A stretch of 64,000 nucleotides of DNA, taken from the NCBI GenBank assembly GCA_038234715.1, contig JBBQTD010000003.1:1-64000 (forward strand), read 5' to 3'. Of the stretch, positions 16,751-25,798 are shown one piece after another. A program made the position numbers and the translations under genes. The DNA is from SZAS-103 sp038234715. GTDB taxonomy: Bacteria > Pseudomonadota > Gammaproteobacteria > Xanthomonadales > Xanthomonadaceae. The notes under the pieces are model-generated. The model made no database searches. It saw only the letters and a program-made list of their open reading frames with translations, and was not told where the DNA came from. Position 1 is the first letter of the stretch; the number at the start of each line of letters is the position of its first letter.

Positions 16751-19304
16751 GTCGCAGTCCGCCGCGCCCGCAATGCCCTCACTACGCCGTGCCCCGCTTT
16801 GGGCGCTGCTGCTCGGCAAGCTGTTCGCTCCGTGGATCCGCCTGCGCATCGAGCAATCCGATGACGTGGCGCCACTGGCCGCAGACACCCGACCGGTTTG
16901 CTATGTACTTGAGCGCTACGGCTTGTCCAACGCGTTGATCCTCGAACGCGCCTGCCGCGAGTCCGGTCTGCCTTCGCCGCTCACCCCGCTTGCAGGCGAC
17001 CCGCTCGGCCACAAGCGTGCCTACATCGCGCTGTCGCGTCGTCGCGGTGCATGGTTCGGGCGGCCGCGCACGCGCACCCATTCCGAAGGACTCGAGAAGC
17101 TGCTCGCTTTGCAGCGCAGCCACCCGGACCTCGACATCCAGCTGGTGCCGGTATCGATCTTCATCGGTCGCGCACCGGACCGGCAGTCGGGCTGGTTCTC
17201 GGTGCTGTTCTCCGAAAACTGGGAACTTGTCGGTCGCTTCCGCAGGCTGCTCGCAGTGCTGCTCAACGGTCGCAACACGATCGTGCAATTCGCCACGCCA
17301 GTCGCGTTGCGCGCCGCGATCTATGAGGAGCTTCCACCCGAACGCACCGTGCGCAAGCTCTCGCGCGTGCTGCGCGTGCATTTCGCACGCATCCGGTCGG
17401 CGGTGATCGGGCCGGACCTCTCGCACCGGCGCCTGCTGGTCGACAAGGTGCTTGCGTCCGCGCCGGTGCAGAAAGTCATCGGCGACCAGGCCCGGCGCGA
17501 CAACAAGCCCGTTGCGGACGCATGGCGCAAGGCGCACGCGATCGCCTGGGAGATCGCCGCGGACTATTCGCATCCGGTGGTGCGCTCGCTGTCGTTCATG
17601 CTCGGTCCGTTCTGGAACCGCATCTACGACGGCGTCCAGGTCCACCACCTGGATACGCTCAAGGACCTCGCGCCCGGGCACGAAGTCGTCTACGTGCCGT
17701 CGCACCGCAGCCACATCGACTACATCCTGCTGTCGTACCTGCTGTATTCGCATTCGATCGTGCCGCCGCACATCGTTGCCGGCGTGAACCTCAACATGCC
17801 GGTGATCGGCCCGCTGCTGCGCAAGGGCGGCGCGTTCTTCATCCGTCGCAGCATCCGCGGCAGTGCGCTGTATTCCACCGTGCTCCGCGAATACGTCGCA
17901 CTGCTGGTTGCCGAGGGTTTCTCGCTGGAATACTTCATCGAGGGCGGTCGCTCGCGCACCGGGCGCCTGCTACAGCCCAAGTCGGGGATGCTTGCGATGA
18001 CCGTGCACGGGTTCCTGCGTGAGCCGCGGCGACCAATCGTGTTCCAGCCGGTGTACATCGGCTACGAGAAGCTCATGGAGGGCAAGACCTACCTTGATGA
18101 ACTTGCCGGCCGTCCCAAGCACAAGGAAACCGTATGGGCGCTGCTACGTGGCGCGTTGGGCGTACTGCGCAAGCGCTACGGAAGGGTCGCGGTGAGTTTC
18201 GGCGAGCCCATCCTGCTCGAGGACATCCTCACCGAGCATGTGCCCGACTGGCGCGATCGCCCGATCACTGAAGACGAGCGCCCGAAATGGCTCGGCGATG
18301 CGATGGACGATCTCGCGCAGCGCATCCAGGTCAACATCAACCGGACCGCCGACGTCAATCCGGTCAACCTGCTCGCGCTCACCCTGCTGTCGATGCCCAA
18401 GCATGCGATGAACGAGAGCGACCTGCTCGAGCAGCTGGCGCTTGCCAAGCGCCTGCTTGCCGCGGTGCCGTACTCGGATCGCGTGACCGTCACCCAGATG
18501 GAACCATCGCAGATTGTCGAATACGGCGAAAGCATCAACATCCTGCAACGCACCGCGCACCCGCTCGGCGATGTCATCTGGATGGACGACGAAACCGCGG
18601 TGCTGCAGACGTACTACCGCAACAACGTGCTGCACCTGTTCACCGCGCCCGCGTGGGTCGCGTGCTGCTTCCAGAACAACCGTCGCATGAGTCGCGCCGG
18701 CGTGCTGCGGCTCGGTCGCAACCTGTACCCGTTCCTGCAGAACGAGTTGTTCCTGCCGTGGACGCAGGACAGTTTCGGCGAGTGCCTGGAAGCGACCATC
18801 GTGCAGTTCATCACCGAAGGCTTGCTGAAGTTCGATGCGGCGACCGACATGCTCAGCCGCGGCCCTGGCCAGACTGACGAAGTGTTCCAGCTGCGGTCGG
18901 TCGCGCACAGCCTGCAGCAGGCGTTCGAGCGCTACTTCATCGCGATCGCGGTGCTGGTGAAGAACGGCCCGCGCACGCTGTCTGCAGGCGAACTGGAAAA
19001 CCTATGCCAGATGACCGCGCAACGGCTGAGCCTGCTGTACGCGCCGGCCGCGCCGGAATTCTTCGATCGCGCGCTGTTCCGCGGATTCATCCAGAAGATG
19101 CGCGAGATCGGCATGGTGAAGGTCGATACCGAAGGCAAGCTCGACTATGGCGAACAACTCGATGCGTGGGCCAAGGACGCCAAGCTCATCCTTGGCCGCG
19201 AGCTGCGCCACACCATCCTCAAGATCACGCCAGAGACTGCGCGTGCTGCGCAGGCGGGCGCGCCAAGACCAGCATTGGCCGAGTCATCGGCGCCAGCCGA
19301 CTAG
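16749..19304 (+). CDS. plsB: Glycerol-3-phosphate 1-O-acyltransferase
   Basis: Inner-membrane enzyme that acylates sn-glycerol-3-phosphate at position 1, the first step of phospholipid synthesis. At 851 residues it is close to E. coli PlsB (807). Acyltransferase motifs: VPSHRSHIDYILLSYLLY near 317 (HX4D catalytic pair), GGAFFIRRS, YFIEGGRSRTGRLL (GGRSRTGR, G3P binding) and a following Pro motif (PIVFQPVYIGYEKLMEG). The long N-terminal domain and the C-terminal domain after about residue 480 are typical of PlsB and separate it from PlsC. Start ATG 16749 (MSQSAAPAMPSLRRAPLW) lies inside a tandem repeat and has no clear Shine-Dalgarno, so the start is less certain than the rest. Confidence 0.95.
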   Translation: MSQSAAPAMPSLRRAPLWALLLGKLFAPWIRLRIEQSDDVAPLAADTRPVCYVLERYGLSNALILERACRESGLPSPLTPLAGDPLGHKRAYIALSRRRGAWFGRPRTRTHSEGLEKLLALQRSHPDLDIQLVPVSIFIGRAPDRQSGWFSVLFSENWELVGRFRRLLAVLLNGRNTIVQFATPVALRAAIYEELPPERTVRKLSRVLRVHFARIRSAVIGPDLSHRRLLVDKVLASAPVQKVIGDQARRDNKPVADAWRKAHAIAWEIAADYSHPVVRSLSFMLGPFWNRIYDGVQVHHLDTLKDLAPGHEVVYVPSHRSHIDYILLSYLLYSHSIVPPHIVAGVNLNMPVIGPLLRKGGAFFIRRSIRGSALYSTVLREYVALLVAEGFSLEYFIEGGRSRTGRLLQPKSGMLAMTVHGFLREPRRPIVFQPVYIGYEKLMEGKTYLDELAGRPKHKETVWALLRGALGVLRKRYGRVAVSFGEPILLEDILTEHVPDWRDRPITEDERPKWLGDAMDDLAQRIQVNINRTADVNPVNLLALTLLSMPKHAMNESDLLEQLALAKRLLAAVPYSDRVTVTQMEPSQIVEYGESINILQRTAHPLGDVIWMDDETAVLQTYYRNNVLHLFTAPAWVACCFQNNRRMSRAGVLRLGRNLYPFLQNELFLPWTQDSFGECLEATIVQFITEGLLKFDAATDMLSRGPGQTDEVFQLRSVAHSLQQAFERYFIAIAVLVKNGPRTLSAGELENLCQMTAQRLSLLYAPAAPEFFDRALFRGFIQKMREIGMVKVDTEGKLDYGEQLDAWAKDAKLILGRELRHTILKITPETARAAQAGAPRPALAESSAPAD

Positions 19305-19400
19305 GCTCTGACAATCTCCAGGGCGCATGGCGATCGATAGGGATCGTCCTGCGCGCGCGAGCAATCACCGCGTCAGCGCGGAGGAATTCGCATTGGCCAC

Positions 19401-19800
19401 GCCGACCCGCGCCAAATGAGGGGTTACATCCCGCGTACGAGGGGTTACTTGCGTCGCAACAGGACCCAGCCGCCTCGCAAGTAGCCCTACTCACCGCGGA
19501 TGTAGGTTGACTTGCGCGCATGTAGTCGGACATACGCGGCATGAGCCCCTGCTTGCCACGCCAGCAGGGACGCATACGCGGCATGTGGATGCACGCAAGC
19601 GCGATGTAGTGTACTTGCGTCGCAAGAGAACCTGCATGCGTCGCATGAGCACCAGCATACGATGCAAGTACAACCTCCCACGCGCGGGTAGTGATACCGA
19701 CGGCGCAAGCAACCCTGCTTGCGCGCCATGTAGGTCCTCTCGCGACGCAAGTACACCCACGCGTGTTGCATGAGGGATCACTTGCCACGCATGAGCACCT
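19401..19800. repeat. Degenerate 21-bp minisatellite, about 19 units
   Basis: About 400 bp between the convergent plsB and peptidase genes consist of head-to-tail units of 20-22 bp. Each has a core like CTTGCGTCGCATGnAG (for example at 19448, 19511, 19614, 19635 and 19716). Successive cores recur near 19448, 19469, 19490, 19511, 19531, 19552, 19573, 19594, 19614, 19635, 19656, 19677, 19697, 19718, 19738, 19758 and 19779. The unit is seven codons and has a weak internal dyad (TTGCG-CGCAA). Several minus-strand frames stay open across it, but no frame gives a protein-like sequence. Confidence 0.82.
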
Positions 19801-20234
19801 ACCAACAGGGCGCCCGCGGCGAATGGCGCGGTCGGAGGACGCACCGATGCAGCCAGTCGACCGACATGCGCCGCAACTGATACCGCCGGCGCGACGACAC
19901 CCATGGAGTGCCTGGCCTGCGCGCGGTCGTTCCAGTCGACTGCCCCGGCCTGCGCTCCCGGCACGTACTGCCGCGCACCGGCCGCATGCAACGATGAAAG
20001 AGCTGCCCCATCATGCGTACCCGCAGGAGCTTCATCACGCGCAAGAAAAGCCCGCGCGCGGGACTGTCTTCGTTGATCGGAACAGCGGTCGCTGCGTTCC
20101 CAAATACCAGCATCGACTAACGGACGTCGAGTGTCAGGCAGAACCGAATTGATCTCTGCGGTGACCCGGCTGCCTGGATGCTTCAAGCCAACTCGATCGC
20201 ACGCTGCGTGAGCACAGCGTTTGCGTCGCGTCGA
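19801..20234. other. Gap between the minisatellite and the first S53 peptidase; no gene recognised
   Basis: Short frames exist on both strands, but none shows a domain, signal peptide or convincing ribosome binding site. The sequence is ordinary GC-rich DNA without the 21-bp unit. No rho-independent terminator was seen for either converging gene. Confidence 0.5.
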
Positions 20235-22595
20235 CTACCGGACAAGCAGGCCAATGTCGTCCAGGACAAACGATGTCTGCAACGAGCCGTTTTCGTTGCC
20301 GGTGAACTTCACTTTGATCGTCTTGCCGAGGTAGGGCGTCATGTCGAAGGTGTGAAAGACGTAACCGCTGGCGTGGTCGAGGTTCGAGTACGTCGGCAAC
20401 ACCGCCAGGACGTTGTCCGCCGCATCGGTGACGCGCACGATCAGGTGATCCTTCACCTGGGTCGTGGTGGTTTCGGCGGTGTCGATATGCAAATAAAACG
20501 ACAACGTCGCAGATGCCTTGCCTGCTGGAATCGCCACCTGCTGCGACAGGGTGGAGGCGTTTGCGACGCCTTTGCCATTGAGCCACACGTCCCAGGTTCC
20601 GCGGTGCGCGGGTTCGGCTGCACTGTTGTTGAGGACTCCTGCCGGCATGACCCACGGCGCCGCCTTGCCGCTCTCGAATCCAGTGTTGCCGAACAGCTGG
20701 ATCGTGCTCACGACCGTCACCAGCGTCGTCCTGGTGTTGGTCAAGCCGCCGTTGTCGGTGACTGTCTCGGACACGTTGTAGGTGCCCGGCACCGCGTAGG
20801 TATGGCTGGGATTGGTTGCCGTTGAGGTGCCGCCATCGCCGAACGTCCATGCGTGCGAGGCGATCGTGGCATTACCATCCGGGTCGGTCGAACTGTCGGT
20901 GAAATTCACCGCCAGGCCCGTCGCGACGAAGCTGAAGTGCGCGACCGGCGGGGTGTTTTTCGGTGGCCCGATGTTGGCGATCGCGCTGCCGAGGACGACG
21001 CTGCCGCGGCCGCTGGCGAAATCGTAGCCGACCTTGGCAGTCTCACCTCCATTGCTGCCAACCGTGATGTCATGGAAGTCGGCCGTTGCGGGGAGGCTGT
21101 AGATTGCAGGTCCGGCGAATCCGACATTGGTGCCTTTCGCAGCGATCACACGCGCCCACATGCCAGCGAATATCGGCGCGGACAGGCTGGTGCCGCCCCA
21201 TTGCTGCAGCACGCCGTCGACGATGACCAGGGCGCCAGAGTTTGGGTCGGCGTCGAAGGCGACATCAGCCACGCCACGGTGGGTACCCGATACCAACGCA
21301 TTCTGCCAGCTCGGTTTGGGCTCAAACGTGCTCGGACTGCCGCCGCTGCCGCTCCACACCGATTCGCTGATCCAGGAGGAGACGGACGCAGACAGCGTCG
21401 TCCCGGCCACCGCGATGACGTACTGCGAAGCCGCAGGCCAACTGGGCCTGATGCCGCCATTGCCGCACTCGTCTGCGCCCAAATCTCCGGTCGCGACCGA
21501 AAAGGTCTGGCCGTGAGCAACTGCGGTTGCGAAGATCTGGTCCTGCGCGGCAGCCGCACCATCGGCTTGCGCGTCGGTTTCACATCCGCCGAGCGATACA
21601 TTGATGATCTTGGCGGCGTTGGCCGCCACGATCGTGTTGAAGTCCGCGGTAAGGTCGGAATCGACCAGGTCCGGGACGCTGTAAAAGATGATCTTGCCGA
21701 TCTGGCCGCCCGCCATCCCGACGATATCCTGGCTATCGATGTCCCATTCATGGACGCCGCTAATATCTGCACTGCTGCCGTTGGTGTTGACCGTCTGGGT
21801 AACGACGGTCGACAGATGGTTGTTGGCGGTGAAGGTGTTGAGGTCGGTGCGGGTTTGCGCGACGTTGCCTTCGGTCACGATGCCAACCGTGACGCCTGCT
21901 GCCGTGGCCACATTGCCAACCCCGTAGATCGAAGGGAACGTGGTCGGATTGTGCCCGCTGACCACATTCGTGTGCGGGTTCCCCGGATCGAACCGGCGCG
22001 AGAACAGATGCGCCTGGTGCAAGGTCTGCAGGCCGAGCACGGCCAGCACGCTGCCCTGCAGGGCCGGCGGAACGCGTACGTCGCTGGTGTTGGCGAACGC
22101 GACCCGGCCATCGCGCGTCCTGACCTGCGCCAGCGTGGTCGTGAATGCGTTGCGCGCGGTCGCCACAGTGCCATTCGCCGACACCAGCAGGCGGTTCGGC
22201 GCGATGGACACGTTGGTGTATCCCATGCTGGTCAGATAGTTCGCAACCGCCTGTGCCTGCGCTTGCGTCGGCGCATGGGCAGCGAAGAACTGATCGTCCG
22301 ACATCAATTGGGGCGCGAGACCCTGCAACTGGGCGTTCGCGTTGGACGCGATGAAGGCGTCCAGCCCTTGGCGGTCCCGCAACTTCAGCGCCACTTCGAT
22401 GTGGATCGGCTGGGTCATCGCCAGGGCGCCCATCAGCGAATCGCCTTGGCGCAGAACAGCAGGTTGCGCGACGCTCGCGAACGTGGCGGCGCTGGCATCA
22501 CGTGGCGCGCTGACGGACAGCCCGAGCATGATCGCGAGCACCAGAGAAGCTCTGGTCATGCGGCTGGGATGCGTCAGGGCTGCGCTGGGGTTCAT
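20235..22595 (-). CDS. Secreted S53 (sedolisin/kumamolisin) serine peptidase with PKD domain, copy 1
   Basis: A 786-residue extracellular peptidase. Order: signal peptide (MTRASLVLAIMLGLSVSAPRDASA, from residue 14), pro-kumamolisin activation domain about 40-190 (AVANYLTSMGYTNVSIAPNR), S53 catalytic domain about 205-560, PKD domain about 575-655 (WTFGDGGTSTATNPSHTYA) and a C-terminal beta-rich domain (LDDIGLLVR end). S53 residues are present: Glu and Asp in HEWDID, oxyanion Asp in GDLGADECG, nucleophile Ser in GGTSLSAPIFAG. A calcium-site-like segment, YDFASGRGSV, closes the catalytic domain. Start ATG 22595 (MNPSAALTHP) has GGA about 9 nt upstream; an extension to 22748 has no signal-peptide logic. 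It is a tandem paralogue of the next gene. Confidence 0.93.
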   Translation of the reverse strand: MNPSAALTHPSRMTRASLVLAIMLGLSVSAPRDASAATFASVAQPAVLRQGDSLMGALAMTQPIHIEVALKLRDRQGLDAFIASNANAQLQGLAPQLMSDDQFFAAHAPTQAQAQAVANYLTSMGYTNVSIAPNRLLVSANGTVATARNAFTTTLAQVRTRDGRVAFANTSDVRVPPALQGSVLAVLGLQTLHQAHLFSRRFDPGNPHTNVVSGHNPTTFPSIYGVGNVATAAGVTVGIVTEGNVAQTRTDLNTFTANNHLSTVVTQTVNTNGSSADISGVHEWDIDSQDIVGMAGGQIGKIIFYSVPDLVDSDLTADFNTIVAANAAKIINVSLGGCETDAQADGAAAAQDQIFATAVAHGQTFSVATGDLGADECGNGGIRPSWPAASQYVIAVAGTTLSASVSSWISESVWSGSGGSPSTFEPKPSWQNALVSGTHRGVADVAFDADPNSGALVIVDGVLQQWGGTSLSAPIFAGMWARVIAAKGTNVGFAGPAIYSLPATADFHDITVGSNGGETAKVGYDFASGRGSVVLGSAIANIGPPKNTPPVAHFSFVATGLAVNFTDSSTDPDGNATIASHAWTFGDGGTSTATNPSHTYAVPGTYNVSETVTDNGGLTNTRTTLVTVVSTIQLFGNTGFESGKAAPWVMPAGVLNNSAAEPAHRGTWDVWLNGKGVANASTLSQQVAIPAGKASATLSFYLHIDTAETTTTQVKDHLIVRVTDAADNVLAVLPTYSNLDHASGYVFHTFDMTPYLGKTIKVKFTGNENGSLQTSFVLDDIGLLVR

Positions 22596-22836
22596 TGGTT
22601 TTTCCGGGAAGTCGTTCAACGGCGAATTGGTGATGAAACAGGAAGCCGCGCCGACGGCACACGGATCAGGCGTACTTCCTTGCAACTCTACCGGGTAGCG
22701 TGCGCGCCCATTGTGAACCCAGCCGCAAAACTCGCTGACGCATGTCATCTACCGACAAGGATCGTGATCCAACCGCCAGTCGCTTCCATGCGCGCGCGCC
22801 GCGCATCTCGCATGGCAGTCTGTCGGCAGCAACAAA

Positions 22837-22864
22837 ATGCCGGAACCCAACAGGACTCCGGCAT
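22837..22864 (-). terminator. Rho-independent terminator of the second S53 peptidase
   Basis: The 8-bp stem ATGCCGGA / TCCGGCAT has a 12-nt loop and is followed on the minus strand by TTTGTT. It lies 32 nt after the stop of the peptidase gene that starts at 25233, so the two peptidase genes are probably separate transcription units. Confidence 0.7.
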
Positions 22865-22896
22865 CTGGAGTCACTCGCAGAACGCGAAGGCGATTT

Positions 22897-25233
22897 TTAT
22901 TGAGCCGTGACAGTCACGTCATCCAGGTTCCATGTGGTCTGCAGGGTGGCACCATTGGAGCCGATGAACTTGATCGTCACCTTCTGGCCGATGTACGGCG
23001 TCATGCTCAGGCTGTGCTGAACGTAGCCGCTGGTAGCATCCAGGTTCGAGTACGTCGCCAGTGTCGCAAGTAGCGTTCCGGCGGTATTGAAGACCTGCAC
23101 GGTAAGCTTGTCGTGCGCGATCGACCCGGTGTCGGCGGTGGTGATCTGCAGGAAGAACGCCAGCGTGGCCGATGTATTGCCGCTGGGGATCGTCACGTTC
23201 TGCGATGCATGATCGTAGTGCAAGCCCGTGCCGCCAGCGCCTATCGCCGCGTACCAGTTGCCTGAATGCGCAAGGCTGCTGTTGTTCTGCTGCAATCCCG
23301 CGTTCATCGACCATGGCGCCGCCGTGCCCGTTTCGAAGCCCGTGTTGCTGAGCAACTGCTTGGCGCTGACGGTGACGAAATGAACCCTGGCGATGGGCGC
23401 GCCGGTGTTGTCCTTCACCGTTTCCCGCACGGTGTAGGTACCCGCTGCGGCATACGTGTGACTCGGGTTGGCCGCGGTCGATGTGTTTCCATCGCCGAAT
23501 AGCCATGAATGCGATGCGATCGTGCCATCGCTGTCAGTGGACGTATCCGTGAAGTTCGCAGTGAAGCCAACGGTGGTGAACGTGAAGTTTGCGACTGGCG
23601 GGATGTTGAACATGTCTCCCAGCTTGATACTGCCGCGACCGGACGCAAAGTCGTAGCCAATGGCTGCCGTCTCGCCACCGTTATTGCCCGTGGTGACGTC
23701 ATGGAAGTACGCGTTTGGCAGCAAGTAAATCACCGGTGCCGCGAAACCCTTCGTCGAGTCCGCTTCCAGCACGCGTGCCCAGAAGCCCGCGAAGATCGGT
23801 GCCGCCAAGCTGGTGCCGCCCCACTGCTGGATTCCGCCGCTGACGATCACGAGCGCGCCGGAATTTGGGTCTGCATCGAAAGCGACATCGGCAACGACGC
23901 GCTTGGTGCCCGCCACACCCAAAGTGTGCTGCCAGCTCGGCATGGGTTCGTAGGTACTGGGGCTGCCGCCCGAACCGCTCCACACGATCTCGCTGGCCCA
24001 GGTCGTCGTGGAAGCATCCAGGGTCGTTCCTGCTACCGCCACGACGTACTGGGAATTGGCCGGCCAGCTTGGGGTGGTGCCGGAATTGCCGCACTCGTCC
24101 GCACCGGAATCTCCGGTGGAAATCGTGAAGGTCTGGCCCTGCGCATCCGCCAGCGCAAAGGTGTTGTCGGCCGTGACATTCGAACCATCGCCTGACGCAC
24201 CGAGCTCGCATTCGCCGATCGACACGTTGACGACCGCGGCCACATTGGCCGCCTGGGCGGTGTTGAAATCGGCGGTCAGGTTGGCATTGGTCAGCGTCGG
24301 GATGTTGTAGAAGATCATTTTCTTGACCTTGCCACCCGCCATGCCAAGCAGATCCTGGCTGTCGATGTCCCACTCGGTTGTACCGCTGGTGTCGGTGCTG
24401 GTGCCGTTGGTGTTGACGGTCTGCGTGGTCACCGTCGAGAGACTGTTGTTCGTGGTGAACGTATTGAGATCGGTCTTGCTTTGGGTCAGGCTGCCCTGGG
24501 TGACGATGCCGACGGTGACATCGGGCGCCGACGCGGGCACGACGCCGGTTCCGCCGCCGTAGATCGACGAGAACTCGACCGGATTGTGGCCGGTGACCAG
24601 AAGGGTGTGCGCTCCGCCGTTCCGCGGCCGTTTCGCGAACGTGTGCGGCACATACACGCTTTGCAGGCCGATCACCGACGCGATGGTGTCCTGCATGGCC
24701 ACCGGAATGCGTACGTCATCGGTCGTTGCGAATGCGATGCGCCCGTCCTTCGTCCGGATCTGCGCCAGGGTGGTCATGAACGCGCCGCGCGCTGTCGCTG
24801 CCGTACCGTCGGCCGATACCAGCATGCGGTTCGGTGCGATCACGACGTTGCGGAATCCGGAGCGGGTCAGGTAATTTGCAACTGCCTGCGCCTGCTGCAC
24901 GGTCGGCGAGTGGGTAGCGAGGATCTGCTCAGGAGTCATCAGGTGAGCTGGCAAGCCCATGGCCTGGTTCTTCGCATTGCTCGCAAGCAGCGCATCGAGT
25001 GCAGCGCGATTGCGGATTTTCAGCCCGACGACGATCTGGATCGGCTGCGCCATCGGAAGTGCCCCCATCACCGCATCGCCGGGCCGCATTTGCGTGGGAT
25101 GCGCGACCGTCGCGAAAGCAGCGGTGCCGCCCGCAGCGCTTGCACTGAGCGCGCTGGTGCCGCACAGCGCAACCACTACGGCGAGCGCGAGCGATGATTG
25201 GTGCAGGTTTGCGAATGGTGTGCTGGTGTTCAT
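22897..25233 (-). CDS. Secreted S53 (sedolisin/kumamolisin) serine peptidase with PKD domain, copy 2
   Basis: A 778-residue paralogue of the downstream peptidase with the same order: signal peptide (about 1-34, ending ALSASAA), pro-domain (AVANYLTRSGFRNVVIAPNR), S53 domain, PKD (WLFGDGNTSTAANPSHTYA) and C-terminal beta domain ending LDDVTVTAQ. Catalytic residues: TEWDID (Glu, Asp), GDSGADECG (oxyanion Asp), GGTSLAAPIFAG (Ser). It has the usual Ser beside the oxyanion Asp, where copy 1 has Leu. Members of this family are acid-active endopeptidases that mature autocatalytically; the signal peptide with type II secretion is the likely export route (inference). ATG 25233 follows AGGGGAAAG at a good distance. 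A terminator lies just after the stop. Confidence 0.94.
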   Translation of the reverse strand: MNTSTPFANLHQSSLALAVVVALCGTSALSASAAGGTAAFATVAHPTQMRPGDAVMGALPMAQPIQIVVGLKIRNRAALDALLASNAKNQAMGLPAHLMTPEQILATHSPTVQQAQAVANYLTRSGFRNVVIAPNRMLVSADGTAATARGAFMTTLAQIRTKDGRIAFATTDDVRIPVAMQDTIASVIGLQSVYVPHTFAKRPRNGGAHTLLVTGHNPVEFSSIYGGGTGVVPASAPDVTVGIVTQGSLTQSKTDLNTFTTNNSLSTVTTQTVNTNGTSTDTSGTTEWDIDSQDLLGMAGGKVKKMIFYNIPTLTNANLTADFNTAQAANVAAVVNVSIGECELGASGDGSNVTADNTFALADAQGQTFTISTGDSGADECGNSGTTPSWPANSQYVVAVAGTTLDASTTTWASEIVWSGSGGSPSTYEPMPSWQHTLGVAGTKRVVADVAFDADPNSGALVIVSGGIQQWGGTSLAAPIFAGFWARVLEADSTKGFAAPVIYLLPNAYFHDVTTGNNGGETAAIGYDFASGRGSIKLGDMFNIPPVANFTFTTVGFTANFTDTSTDSDGTIASHSWLFGDGNTSTAANPSHTYAAAGTYTVRETVKDNTGAPIARVHFVTVSAKQLLSNTGFETGTAAPWSMNAGLQQNNSSLAHSGNWYAAIGAGGTGLHYDHASQNVTIPSGNTSATLAFFLQITTADTGSIAHDKLTVQVFNTAGTLLATLATYSNLDATSGYVQHSLSMTPYIGQKVTIKFIGSNGATLQTTWNLDDVTVTAQ

Positions 25234-25495
25234 GACTTTCCCCTGGTAGGAATGCGCAGGCCGCGCACGAAATGGGCGCATTGCCGGCCAGTCCAGCCAG
25301 CGGCGATGGATGCTCGTCGTGACCCGGCACCCAGATGCGCGCAAGCCAAAATACACCCTGGCGAGGCACGTTGGTATGCCACGCAAATCGGAGCCAGCGG
25401 CGGCCACGACCTGCGCAACAATCAATGCGATGGCTTGGCCCGCGGCTTGCCGGCGGGGCCGGGTTCGCTACTCTGCCGCCCAGGCCAAGCGCTTT
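25234..25495. other. Leader region of peptidase copy 2; no gene
   Basis: The gap between the peptidase start and the end of the YdcH-like gene (both minus strand) should contain the peptidase promoter. No convincing -35/-10 pair, terminator or small gene was identified. Confidence 0.4.
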
Positions 25496-25702
25496 TCAGG
25501 CGTCCAGGTCGGGAATCAACCGACTTTCAAGCCGCGTGATGGCGTCCTTGATCAGCAACTTGCGCTTCTTCAGCCGGCGCAGCTGGAGCTCGTCCATGCG
25601 CAGGTCGGCGACCAGCCGATCGATCGCGGTATCCAGGTCGCGATGTTCTAGCTTGAGATGGTTGAGCTGGGCCACGATGTCGGCCGGATCGTAGTTCTGC
25701 AT
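25496..25702 (-). CDS. YdcH/DUF465-like small coiled-coil protein
   Basis: A 68-residue, highly charged, wholly helical protein with the DUF465 pattern: LNHLKLEHRDLDTAIDRL in the first helix and LQLRRLKKRKLLIKDAITRL in the second. The family is widespread in proteobacteria and its function is unknown. Start ATG 25702 (MQNYDPADIV) was chosen because the in-frame extension to 25795 is Arg/Ala-rich and would overlap the start region of the divergent ttcA. The two genes share a 96-bp divergent promoter region. Confidence 0.8.
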   Translation of the reverse strand: MQNYDPADIVAQLNHLKLEHRDLDTAIDRLVADLRMDELQLRRLKKRKLLIKDAITRLESRLIPDLDA

Positions 25703-25798
25703 GCGGGATGCGCGCTCTGCGGCAGATACGCCCCTGAGCTTACACGGAGCGCGCGCCGCCCGCGCGGTAGAATGCGTGCCCGTCCCAGCACCCATCCG

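Noticed and set aside
19401..19800. A repeat protein encoded by the 21-bp array
   Set aside because: Several minus-strand frames stay open, but none has a signal, a good ribosome site or stable heptad chemistry; openness follows from the repeat composition.
19305..20234. An insertion sequence or prophage remnant
   Set aside because: No transposase or integrase sequence, terminal inverted repeats or target duplication could be found.
20853..22910. Long plus-strand frame (685 codons) opposite the first S53 peptidase
   Set aside because: It is antisense to a clear peptidase gene with complete catalytic motifs; its protein is Arg/Gly-rich without any domain. Such frames are common opposite GC-rich genes.
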